Shown piece by piece: positions 1-8,400 of a DNA stretch of 64,000 nucleotides. The notes beneath the pieces are model-generated. The model ran no database searches and was not told the DNA's origin. It was given only the letters and a program-made list of their open reading frames with translations. Within the stretch, counting starts at the first letter, position 1. Every line of letters begins with the position of its first letter. Source of the DNA: CAZCVI01 sp964502145 (GTDB lineage: Bacteria > Acidobacteriota > Aminicenantia > UBA2199); NCBI GenBank assembly GCA_964502145.1, contig CAZCVI010000009.1:1-64000 (forward strand), written 5' to 3'. The position numbers and the translations under genes were made by a program.

Positions 1-457
1 CATTGTCCCTTGTTGGACAAAATTGTCCGCCATCGGTCATCCACGACTGAAAATCACTCATCATTGTCCCTGGTTGGACAAAATTGTCCGTCATCGGTCA
101 TCCACGACTGAAAATCACTCATCATTGTCCCTAATTGGACAAAATTGTCCGCCATCGGTCATCCACGACTGAAAATCGGTCAAAATGATACGAATTTGCA
201 CTGAATTCTATCTAAATCAGTCAACGATGTCCCTCCGAGGGTCATCGTTGACCCTTTGAGGAAAAATTTACATGAAAATCGGTCATCGTTTACCCTATTT
301 GCACTTTTTTGACTCTAATTCAGTCATCACTGACCCTAATTCACTTGCGAATCAGGCTGGAGGGCAAAATTTCCGGAAAATCGGGGAATTTATTTACAAA
401 TGAGCACACTAATCATTGGTTTTGGTGTAAGGTTTTCCGTAACTGCCGAGATTTGGC
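1..457. repeat. Iteron-like repeat block, copy 1 (shared with 42085-42523)
   Basis: Three tandem 61-bp units begin at 1, 62 and 123, each built around CATTGTCCCT..TTGGACAAAATTGTCC with the arms TTGTCC and GGACAA repeated in opposite sense. They are followed by related motifs of the type GGTCATCxxTGACCCT (near 240, 281 and 322). A second block at 42085-42523 matches almost base for base from about 123 to 457. The right edge of the repeat carries the last codons and the stop of the minus-strand gene ending at 413. The left edge may continue outside the window. Function unknown: it could be a non-autonomous mobile unit, a protein-binding array or a structured 3' region. Confidence 0.85.
220..252. 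repeat. Near-perfect palindrome inside repeat block copy 1
   Basis: The arms GTCAACGATG and CATCGTTGAC (10 bp) enclose CCCTC-C-GAGGG, so the whole 33-bp segment is self-complementary except for one T/T mismatch and a one-base centre. The identical structure lies at 42284-42316. It could be a protein-binding site or, if transcribed, a strong hairpin just beyond the minus-strand genes. No T-run follows on either strand, so a classical terminator is not supported. Confidence 0.6.
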
Positions 458-853
458 TTTTCGCTCACGATCATATTCCCTTTTTTGCTTGAGTTCATGG
501 CGAAGATCGAATAATAGCTTTCCTGGTGTAAAACCCCGTATCTCCCGAAATAAACGGATAAAATGGCGCTCACTGGCAAATCCTAACATCCGGGATAATT
601 CCCTGACAGTTATATATGGATTTTTTATCATCTCTCGCTCTGCCAAAACGAGTTTAATCTTCAATAAAAATTCCGCCGGGGTCATATCCACCAATGCCTC
701 TTTCTCGAAATGAGTATACACGGAACTTACACTCATACGCATGTATTCTGCAAGACTGGCCACGGACAGCTCTGCTATCTCGCGACGAGTCATGCCAACG
801 ACATGACAACATATTAGCAATGCAAAATCTATTTTATTACGTACCTTATCCAT
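413..853 (-). CDS. AraC-family-like helix-turn-helix regulator
   Basis: Small transcription regulator of about 146 residues containing only DNA-binding parts. From the internal Met at 853 it has a first helix-turn-helix region (REIAELSVASLAEYMRMS, roughly residues 25-50) and a second with the AraC signature (VRELSRMLGF, then HFIRLFREIRGFTPGKLL, roughly residues 80-125), followed by a basic tail. There is no ligand-binding domain. An upstream ATG at 913 would place the start inside the promoter described at 861-889, so the 853 start is chosen. The last about 12 codons (RQLRKTLHQNQ) lie within the dispersed repeat and recur almost unchanged at the end of an unrelated gene at 42477. Targets unknown. 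Confidence 0.75.
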   Translation of the reverse strand: MDKVRNKIDFALLICCHVVGMTRREIAELSVASLAEYMRMSVSSVYTHFEKEALVDMTPAEFLLKIKLVLAEREMIKNPYITVRELSRMLGFASERHFIRLFREIRGFTPGKLLFDLRHELKQKREYDRERKAKSRQLRKTLHQNQ

Positions 854-1252
854 GGGAAAAATATTACTATAAATTAAAAGAAGTGTCAATACCTGATTCA
901 CTATAAAATCCAAAAACTTATAAATGAATGCGGATAATAGATAGAATTTCTTTATTTTGTGGTAAAATTAAACGATATTTTGTGAGTACTTTTTTTGCCG
1001 ATGGTCAAAATCTTCCAAAATTTATTTTTTTTGAAAATCCCGAAACCCGCACTGTTAAACAAATCTTTAAAATGGGTCCAAAAATCACCGCCGAGAGTTT
1101 TCCCACTTGTCGTTGTGACCGTTTTGTAAAAATTTTGGAATGGTATATAATACAGCTTCACGTTAACGTTAACGAAACAGTAGAAAAAAAACAGATTTAG
1201 CTAAGTCGTAAAAAAAAATGAAAAAAATGAAAACAAATGGAGGTTTTCAATA
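854..1252 (+). promoter_or_regulatory. Divergent intergenic region with promoter and palindromic operator
   Basis: This stretch separates the AraC-like gene from the gene at 1253. For the plus strand it shows TTGTAA (1124-1129), a 16-bp spacer and TATAAT (1146-1151). Ten bases further lies the perfect 14-bp palindrome CGTTAACGTTAACG (1161-1174), which would overlap the transcription start and looks like an operator. A strong GGAGG sits before the 1253 start. No convincing gene is seen; two overlapping opposite ORFs of 69 and 90 codons here lack family resemblance and ribosome sites. Confidence 0.5.
861..889 (-). promoter_or_regulatory. Promoter of the AraC-like gene, apparently leaderless
   Basis: Read on the minus strand: TTGACA (889-884), a 17-bp spacer, then TAATAT (866-861), followed by only seven bases before the ATG at 853. 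Transcription would begin at or next to the start codon. There is no Shine-Dalgarno sequence in the gap. Confidence 0.65.
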
Positions 1253-1759
1253 ATGAACAAAACAGAAATTAATTACGAAATGACAGCCGAGCAGTATGAT
1301 CGGATAGTACAGTGTGTTAAAGGCATGGATGCAGAATTGGGATTTACTATCAATCTGACCATGGAGCAGAACCAGAGATTGAGTAAGCTGGGTGACAAAT
1401 CGGTGGCATTTGTCGACAAGACGATGACCTATTCAACGGATCGCCCAGACTTGATCCCCCCGTGCAGCGATATGATTGATTTTAAAAGAGATTATGAGCT
1501 GGCGAATAAATTACGCCAACTCATAGAAATCACCCGGCCTGTACTCCAAAAGATGAAAGACAGTTATTTTTTGGTAGGTGCCAATACCTTAATGGCAGCG
1601 CGAAAGTTTTACGGTTATATCAAAGCGGCTGCTGTCGCTGGCGCTCCGGGTGCCACTGCCATTCGCAATGACCTGAGAAAACGCTACGCGAAAATCAAGT
1701 CTACCGAAACGGACACGGAGCCATCACGCATGGCTCCAACCGCCACGACCCAGGAATAA
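1253..1759 (+). CDS. Hypothetical protein, 168 aa, helical
   Basis: I do not recognise this protein. It has no signal peptide or membrane segment. The first about 150 residues look largely helical and charged, with an Ala/Gly-rich stretch near 123-138 (AAAVAGAPGATA) and a disordered Thr/Glu-rich tail. A good GGAGG lies about nine bases before the ATG, and a promoter with a palindromic operator precedes it. It stands alone and is followed by a strong hairpin with a T-run at 1814-1877. The layout (divergent HTH regulator, operator, single gene) suggests the AraC-like neighbour may control it; that is inference. Confidence 0.7.
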   Translation: MNKTEINYEMTAEQYDRIVQCVKGMDAELGFTINLTMEQNQRLSKLGDKSVAFVDKTMTYSTDRPDLIPPCSDMIDFKRDYELANKLRQLIEITRPVLQKMKDSYFLVGANTLMAARKFYGYIKAAAVAGAPGATAIRNDLRKRYAKIKSTETDTEPSRMAPTATTQE

Positions 1760-1813
1760 TCACAAAACGGAGCACTTCATAATCTATGATATGAACGATT
1801 CGTAAACTCACAG

Positions 1814-1877
1814 GTCAGTTTGTCCGGGGCGAATTAGTTGGGCCCAATTTTTAGCCCTGGGCAGACTGACGTTTTTT
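1814..1877 (+). terminator. Rho-independent terminator with G-U wobble pairs
   Basis: A 17-bp stem (1814-1830 with 1854-1870) closes a 23-base loop and is followed by G and six T. Three of the pairs are G-T, which pair in plus-strand RNA (G-U) but would be A-C mismatches in minus-strand RNA, so the structure acts on the plus strand. It lies 54 bp after the stop of the 1253 gene. The loop contains the palindrome TTGGGCCCAA. The rest of 1878-2215 holds only very short ORFs and nothing I can name. Confidence 0.75.
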
Positions 1878-2215
1878 CCCCGATCCGGTGAATCTGTGGA
1901 CTTTTTTTTTATTAATGGCGCTAGCCATGTTGAAGATAGTGGGAAGGACTACTTATGGAAGCACTACTTGTTCTTCTTGTTCAATAATCGGAATGTAAAA
2001 AAAAATACGAGCAAGGGCAAAAATATGGCCACTACAAGCTTGTAAAAATTTACGTCCTGTATGATCTCCATTGTTATGCCTCTTCTTACCTCACAAATCT
2101 TAAAAAGCAGGCCCACGAATTTCACGAATTGTCCCGAATTAAAAGATAAATAAGACTAGTATTGGGGTATTTTATTGGCTATTCGGGGCCATTGGTGTAA
2201 TGGGTGGGCCTAGCT

Positions 2216-3748
2216 TTATCCCTTTACCCTAAACCGCAAGCCGCCAAAAACATAGGCCAGTAAATTGTAAAGACCACTGGGAATCAAGGAAAACACGGCG
2301 AATAGAAAAAAACCTCCAATGCCTCCAATGCCAGCAAAAACCAAACCGCCAATAAACCCGCCACGGGTTTGACTGATCTGCGCGGGCCAATCAAAAGGCA
2401 AAACGGGAGAAAAATCTTTGAGCACGCCATAAGTGGCTCCTAACAACACGCCTAAAATAACCCCCACACCACCTAAAAAGAAAAATAAAGAGAAAATCCG
2501 AATAGATTTGATAACTAACTCGCTCTCCCCCTCTTTTCCCTGCCGCTTAAGTTGCACACGACTGGCTTTTTTGCTGTCTAACTCTTTCTGATTGGCACCA
2601 CAAAAAGAACAATACACGGAAATAGGCGGGATTTTGGATTTACACACGGGACACTGGGTGTACTGACTGAGATCCAAGGCGGGAATACCTGCGGCTACAG
2701 GGGCCTGGGAAGGCATTGGGGGCACGAGGGGGGGCTGGGGAGTCGGGGGCACGGGCGTATCCTCGGACTGAAAGGATTGATATAGAGGCTTGGATGTCTT
2801 GGGGGGATAAGACTCCTCAAAATCCTGGGCTGCACCAAACATGGGGGAACCCTGCTCTGTAGCAACGGCTTCCTCTTGATCCAAGTCAATGGCAATACCA
2901 TAACCGGTCTCTCTCTCGGCATAATGACTTTCATCTTTTATGTGATAGGGATTGGTGTCCTCTACTTTCATCTGGGGATCACTAAAATCAATGCTACCAA
3001 CGGACACATACTCATCATTGGTACTCTGGGTGGCAAAGGTGTAGGATTTATTCTTGACATCAAAACCATCAAGGCCGTCATTTTTATCGTATTGCAAGGC
3101 GGTGACAGATTCTTTCTCATCTAAAATATCCAAATTGGAATCGGCATCGGATTGATAATGGGAGAGTGAAAATGCATCCTCTTCTTCCTGGCTCTCCTCC
3201 GATTTGGTTTCAGAATCGGTCTGGGCATCAGAAGACACACCAAAAAGAGCTGTTTTATCTCTTTTTTGCGCCAGATCATACTGATCGAACTGATTATCGT
3301 GATTTTCCTGGTATTGGTCCTGCTGGGCATGGTCGGCTGACTCTGCCTGCACTTCGAGATCGGACTGGTCACCATAACTGAGTTTTCCCAAAGTATCGAG
3401 CTTTTGGACCTGGGCGGCCTCTGAAAAAATGTTATCGGACTTATAAGCATCAAGGGGGAAAACTCCGTCGTCCTCGGTTTCGGTTTCTATGATAACTGGA
3501 GTTTCGGGAAGAACGGGGGGTAAAAGTTCTTGATAGGGGTCGGCTTCCTGCCACTGGTTGTTGATATGTTTATACCATTTCCCGGTTTTCCCCCCCATCA
3601 TCCAATAGGTGCCGGAATCATCTTGGATCATCAATTTTTTGATTTCGGTTTTGGCCACGTCGGGTGTGATCTCACCCCTGCCGAGGCGTGCTTTTAACTG
3701 GTTATATTGGGTTTCTGTTTCTTTAAATTTGGTAAACAATTGGTCCAT
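2216..3748 (-). CDS. Zinc-ribbon membrane protein with N-terminal tryptophan-rich domain
   Basis: A 510-residue protein of unknown function. Residues 1-70 form a small conserved-looking domain with two Tyr/Trp motifs (GTYWMMGGKTGKWYK, then NNQWQ). Residues about 75-350 are acidic, Gln/Asp/Ser-rich and probably disordered, ending in a Pro-rich run. A CxxC-x10-CxxC zinc ribbon follows (C366, C369, C380, C383), then a basic stretch and three likely membrane helices (about 416-442, 463-485, 486-503). The cytoplasmic sensor plus membrane anchor layout could fit an envelope or phage-shock-like role, but no function is assigned. GGAGG precedes the start. It lies 17 bp downstream of folC and is probably the last gene of a three-gene operon. 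Confidence 0.75.
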   Translation of the reverse strand: MDQLFTKFKETETQYNQLKARLGRGEITPDVAKTEIKKLMIQDDSGTYWMMGGKTGKWYKHINNQWQEADPYQELLPPVLPETPVIIETETEDDGVFPLDAYKSDNIFSEAAQVQKLDTLGKLSYGDQSDLEVQAESADHAQQDQYQENHDNQFDQYDLAQKRDKTALFGVSSDAQTDSETKSEESQEEEDAFSLSHYQSDADSNLDILDEKESVTALQYDKNDGLDGFDVKNKSYTFATQSTNDEYVSVGSIDFSDPQMKVEDTNPYHIKDESHYAERETGYGIAIDLDQEEAVATEQGSPMFGAAQDFEESYPPKTSKPLYQSFQSEDTPVPPTPQPPLVPPMPSQAPVAAGIPALDLSQYTQCPVCKSKIPPISVYCSFCGANQKELDSKKASRVQLKRQGKEGESELVIKSIRIFSLFFFLGGVGVILGVLLGATYGVLKDFSPVLPFDWPAQISQTRGGFIGGLVFAGIGGIGGFFLFAVFSLIPSGLYNLLAYVFGGLRFRVKG

Positions 3749-3765
3749 CTGACCCTCCTGGTTAA

Positions 3766-5118
3766 TTATTCCGGGTTCCGGATGTTTCTTTTTTCATTGG
3801 AAATAGTTTTGATGACGATATCTCGTAAGACTCCTACGAGGTAAAATGACCCGGTGATGAGAATTTCTTTATTAAATTGCCGGGCGGTGCTAAATGCCTC
3901 CTCCGGGGTATCCCTGACGAATACGGTTTTTGGGTCACTGTTTTTGGCAAACAATTTGACGAGGTCCAAGGAGGGCAGGGCGCGGGGGGAAAGGGGCACT
4001 GTTAATATGACATGGCGGATATAAGGAAGTAATAAACGGATCATTTTCGGGTAATTTTTGTCTGCCAATACGCCAAATATAAGGGTGAGTGATTTTTTTT
4101 GTTGTTGCTGCAAATACTGGGTTAAGGCGGTGATGCTCTGGACATTATGAGCACCATCAATGATGACGGGTGGAATAAGGGAACTAAAAACCTCGATGCG
4201 CCCAGGAACGGTACATTCAGCAATGCCCTGGCGAAAGGTATCATGGGTAAAAGACATATTGATGTGGGGGAGCGCGGCGAACACGCGCAAGGTCTTGATG
4301 GCGGTGGCGGCGTTGCGGGCTTGATGGGCACCGTTAAGAAAAAGAGAAAAGGTATATTGGGGGGGGGTGTCAGCGGTGGTATAAATACATTGGTAAGGGG
4401 GAGAATCGCCCTGAAGGGTTAAACGGTTATGGGCATCAATGACTGGAAAAAATGGGGCATTGTGCTGGTGGGCAACGGCTTTGATGACTTTCTGGGCGAT
4501 GCTCCTGGGGGGGCACGCACATACGATGGGCACACCGGTTTTGATAATACCGGCTTTCTCGGCGGCAATGTCACGGGGATGGGCGCCTAAAATTGCGGTA
4601 TGGTCGCGACTGATAGTAGTGATGACAGTAACATCGGGGGTGATAGCAGTGGTGGCATCCCAACGTCCTCCCATGCCTACTTCAAGCACTACAACTTGGA
4701 CGTGCTGGTGGGCAAAACAGTACAACGCGGTGAGAAAGGTGTATTCAAAGTAAGTGGGCATACGCTGGATGACTTGTTGGTGGAGCAATTGGCGCGCGGT
4801 TTGCTCGATGGCGGTGACACCTTGGGCAAAGAGTGACTGGGACACGAGGACATTGTTAATAAGAATTCGTTCGCGGATGTCGCAAAGATGGGGGGAAGTA
4901 AAGAGTCCAACGAGGGAACCATGGGCTTTCAAAATGGCGGCTAGAAAATGAGCGGTGGAACCTTTGCCGTTGGTGCCAGCGACCTGGATAAACTTAATGG
5001 CAGATAATGTGGTGGCGAGAGGGAGATGGGGTAATATGGCCCGACATGTCTCCAACTCGGGTTTTATGCCTATTAATTCAATGCCTTTAAGATAATCCAG
5101 GGCGGCTAAATAATCCAT
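3766..5118 (-). CDS. folC: Folylpolyglutamate synthase / dihydrofolate synthase
   Basis: Cytoplasmic ATP-dependent ligase of the Mur ligase superfamily that adds glutamate to folates and, in many bacteria, also to dihydropteroate. The P-loop GTNGKGST is at residues 48-55, followed by the family's TSPHL motif and, further on, GGRWDATTAI, SRDHTAILG and the C-terminal IIDGAHN segment. The length (450 aa) is normal. The start is five bases after the stop of the upstream small coiled-coil gene and has no clear ribosome site, so translation is probably coupled. Single folC genes of this kind are often bifunctional, but specificity cannot be read from the sequence. Confidence 0.92.
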   Translation of the reverse strand: MDYLAALDYLKGIELIGIKPELETCRAILPHLPLATTLSAIKFIQVAGTNGKGSTAHFLAAILKAHGSLVGLFTSPHLCDIRERILINNVLVSQSLFAQGVTAIEQTARQLLHQQVIQRMPTYFEYTFLTALYCFAHQHVQVVVLEVGMGGRWDATTAITPDVTVITTISRDHTAILGAHPRDIAAEKAGIIKTGVPIVCACPPRSIAQKVIKAVAHQHNAPFFPVIDAHNRLTLQGDSPPYQCIYTTADTPPQYTFSLFLNGAHQARNAATAIKTLRVFAALPHINMSFTHDTFRQGIAECTVPGRIEVFSSLIPPVIIDGAHNVQSITALTQYLQQQQKKSLTLIFGVLADKNYPKMIRLLLPYIRHVILTVPLSPRALPSLDLVKLFAKNSDPKTVFVRDTPEEAFSTARQFNKEILITGSFYLVGVLRDIVIKTISNEKRNIRNPE

Positions 5119-5123
5119 GTTAG

Positions 5124-5363
5124 TTATTTATCACTGGCATTGCTGGATTCATCGTACTCAAATTCATTTTTTGCACCCAGTACGAGGGCGGCACCATCAT
5201 AAATCTGCCGAACGGCCTTTTTCTGTTCCTGCAATTGATTGATAATCTCCTTCACCCTGGCCAATTCTTCCTCGACTTTGGCATCAATGATTTCGATCTG
5301 TTTTTTGGCTTCTTTTAATGTAGATTGATAAAATGCTGTGGAATCCTCGGTTAAATGTGTCAT
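5124..5363 (-). CDS. Small coiled-coil protein, 79 aa
   Basis: A short soluble protein of unknown function. Residues about 10-55 form one long amphipathic helix rich in Glu, Lys and Gln (KEAKKQIEIIDAKVEEELAR and onward), typical of a coiled coil; the tail is acidic. AAGGAG lies seven bases before the ATG. The gene is the first of an apparent operon with folC and the zinc-ribbon protein. The 107 bp upstream are AT-rich and contain repeated AATTTAACATGAATTTAAC-like words but no clear consensus promoter. Confidence 0.7.
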   Translation of the reverse strand: MTHLTEDSTAFYQSTLKEAKKQIEIIDAKVEEELARVKEIINQLQEQKKAVRQIYDGAALVLGAKNEFEYDESSNASDK

Positions 5364-5470
5364 GACACGCTCCTTGTTACATTCAATGTTAAATTCATGT
5401 TAAATTCAATACGCAAATTGTTTCTCAAATTTATTCGTAAATTTTTAAAGAATTTATAAAAATCATAAAA

Positions 5471-8400
5471 TCATTTAGTTATGACGATCCATTTGTTCTT
5501 CCAGACTTTGACCTTGACATTGTTTTTAGTAGCGGGTTGAAAGGTCCAAGTCTGCACGGTTTCGATAATGGATGAATTGAGTTTTTTAATACTGGATTGC
5601 TGAATTAATTTAACGGTTTCAACCCTGCCGTTTTGGTCGATAAGAAAACTGACGAGCACACGTTGATCGGACATTAACATGCGTTTTATACTGAGGCTGA
5701 TGTCAATGGGATTGGAGATGGGAATGGGTTGGGTATCAACGAGGCTAATGGCGAGGGTATCCCCTTCTTTCACGGATGAGGACTCGGCTTGTTGCTTAAC
5801 CTCGGGTTTGGTTTCGGGAGTGTCAGTGGCGGGTTGAGTTTCCCCGGTAGCTTGAGGGGTAAGGATGGGTGGTGATGGTTGGGAATTATCGGGGGTGGGA
5901 ATGGGGTCGGGGGCTTTCTGGTTTTCTTTATTATTATTTTTCTGAGAAGGTTCCTGGGTGACTTGGGTATCGGAATCTTTTTTGGTGACTGGGGTTGTGG
6001 CTAAGTTAGTGGCAAGGGTAGCCGGGGGTAGTTGAGTGTCTTTTTTGGTGTTATCGACAACAGGTGTCTGGGTGCTGGCGGGTTGGGTTGTAGTACCGGG
6101 GGGCGTGGTGAGTGATGAGGGGGTGGAGGTGGTGGACAGGGGTAAGGTGGGACTGGGGGAAGATTGGACATGGGAAACAACATTGTTGGGATCAATGGGG
6201 ACGGGTTTGGACGAGGAGGAAGTAGCGCTGGTTAAAAAATAAATGATGGCAATCACCAATATAATGATGGCGATAATGAAAACGATTAAAAGGATTTTTT
6301 TATTCTTGGGGGAATCTTTATGGGGATGGGCATTATAATGGGCAAATAATGCAGGGGGGGAAGTGGGAAGGGGTGGTTTGGAAGTATCGGGGGGGAGGGT
6401 ATTGGGGCTTGTGGGGGTGGTTTTGTTTTGGTGAATGGGGGGGACAGTCACATCGTCATCGAAATTTATTTCAATCAAAGGGTGAAATTCTTCTTCTGCT
6501 GCTGGCTTACTTGGGGAGAGGTTGGGAACGGGTTTTTGTGCGGGGGGTGTAAGGGGAGGCTTGAGTGCGGCTTCTATTTGTTGGTCCAAGGATAATTGGA
6601 ATATTTCAGATTCGGGTTCAACATGGGGAGGCGGGGCGGGTTTAAACAGGGGTTTAGGGGTAAGTTCGCGGGTGGGGGGTGTGGCAGGTTTTGGCGTCGC
6701 GGGTGGGGTGGGTGGGGTGGGCGCAGTGGGAGTAGTAGGCGGAATAGAGGGTGGTGGGGGTGTTGGTGCAGTTTTGGGGGGCGGGGTGAATGAGGGGGCT
6801 GGGGATGGTGCTGCTGTGGAAGGTTGAATTTCGATGCGGGGGGATTCTGGATGGGGGACTGGGGCTTCCCTGGGTTTTCGTTTGATAGCATAAGGGAGGG
6901 GTTTCAAATTGATTTCTAGCTTTTCTTGGATGATCTGGTCTTTAAAGAGGGTATACATAAAATGGGTGAGATGGCTGGTATCTGGAGTATTGTCGTAATT
7001 TTTAAGCATGTAAGCATCAAGGGCTTTAATCATGTCGGACGCTTTCTGGAAACGCAAATTTATATCTTTTTCGAGTGCTTTGAGTATGATGGCTTCGAGG
7101 TGGGGGGTGATGTCTTTCTTGAATTGGCGGGGCCTGATAATTTTGCCATCCTGAACTTTTTGCAAGGTGCTGATCTCGGAGGCACCCATGAATAGTTTTT
7201 GACCGGTGATTAATTCAAAGAGGATGATACCCGCAGAATAAATATCGGAACGGTAATCAATATCAGCATCGCCTTTGGCTTGTTCGGGGGACATGTAGAG
7301 AAGTTTGCCTTTGAGTGCGCCGGCAACGGTATGATGTAATTTTATAGAGGCTTTGGACACGCCAAAGTCGGTTAATTTGACGTTCCCGTTGTAAGATACG
7401 AGGATGTTGGGGGGGCTGACATCGCGATGAACGATCTCAAGCTTGCGGCCCTCGCCGTCGCGGGCGGTGTGGGCGTAACTGAGGGCCTCAAGAATTTTTA
7501 TGGTGAGGTAGATGGCCAGTTCTTCGGGGATAGTGGTATTGGCATCTTCAAGGCGGTGCAAGATATGCCGTAAATCTTTGCCGGAAACATATTCCATGGC
7601 GATAAAATAATAGTCGTCTTTTTTGCCGAGGTCGTAGATTTGCACGATATTGGGGTGGCTGAGTTGGGCGGCTATTTTGGCTTCATCAACGAACATTTCA
7701 ATGTATTTGGCATCAGCACCATAGCCGGATAGAATTTTCTTTAAGGCGACAAGTTTTTCAAAACCTTTGACGCCTGTTTTTTTGGCTTTGTAAATTTCGG
7801 CCATTCCGCCACGGGCGATCAAGGAGAGTATTTCATAGCCACCGATTTCATCGGTATTATTTTTTTTCTCGGTTGAAGGTGGGGGAATTGGGATAGAGGG
7901 GAGTAATTCTGTTTTTTTATTGTTATTCTCGGGGGTGGGAGTTATGGGAGAAGTCGGAGTTATGGGAGTTATGGGAGTTATGGGAGGAGTGGGTTTGGTG
8001 GGTTTGGTGGTGGCGCCGAGTCCGAGACCGGAGAGAGTTTCTTCGAATTTACGGGAGATATCGTCTTCGATTCGTTTGTTTTTTTGACTGGCTTTGGCTT
8101 TATCTTTGTCTTGGTTTTCCTGTTTGATGAAGTCGAGTAGGTGCAGGTCGATTTTTTGGGTGACGGGGGAGGGAGATGGCGGTTGTTTTAGTACCTGGGT
8201 GACGATAGGCAATGGCATGGTTTGCTGGACATTGGGAGCGGGTGTAAATATGACTTCGGGTTTGGTCTCATGGGAAGTGATTTCATTTTGAAGCTGTTGG
8301 ACGCTTAATTTTTGGGTGAGCAGGTCTTGAGCGGGAGTTTTCTTTTGGGGGGATGGGGCAGGTTTGGGTTTTTCTGTTTTAGAAACGGGTTGGGGGATAG

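Noticed and set aside
1..180. 61-bp direct repeats considered as a CRISPR array
   Set aside because: Units are contiguous with no variable spacers, and no cas genes are present.
1..457. Iteron-like array considered as a replication origin
   Set aside because: No dnaA, parA/B or replication initiator gene nearby, no clear DnaA boxes, and a second copy exists at 42 kb.
928..1200. 90-codon plus ORF and 69-codon minus ORF overlapping each other
   Set aside because: Low-complexity, no ribosome site, no family resemblance, and the region carries the promoter and operator of the 1253 gene.
6522..6827. 101-codon plus ORF rich in Gly/Val and similar ORFs opposite the kinase gene
   Set aside because: They mirror the Pro-rich linker codons of the kinase on the other strand; shadow ORFs.
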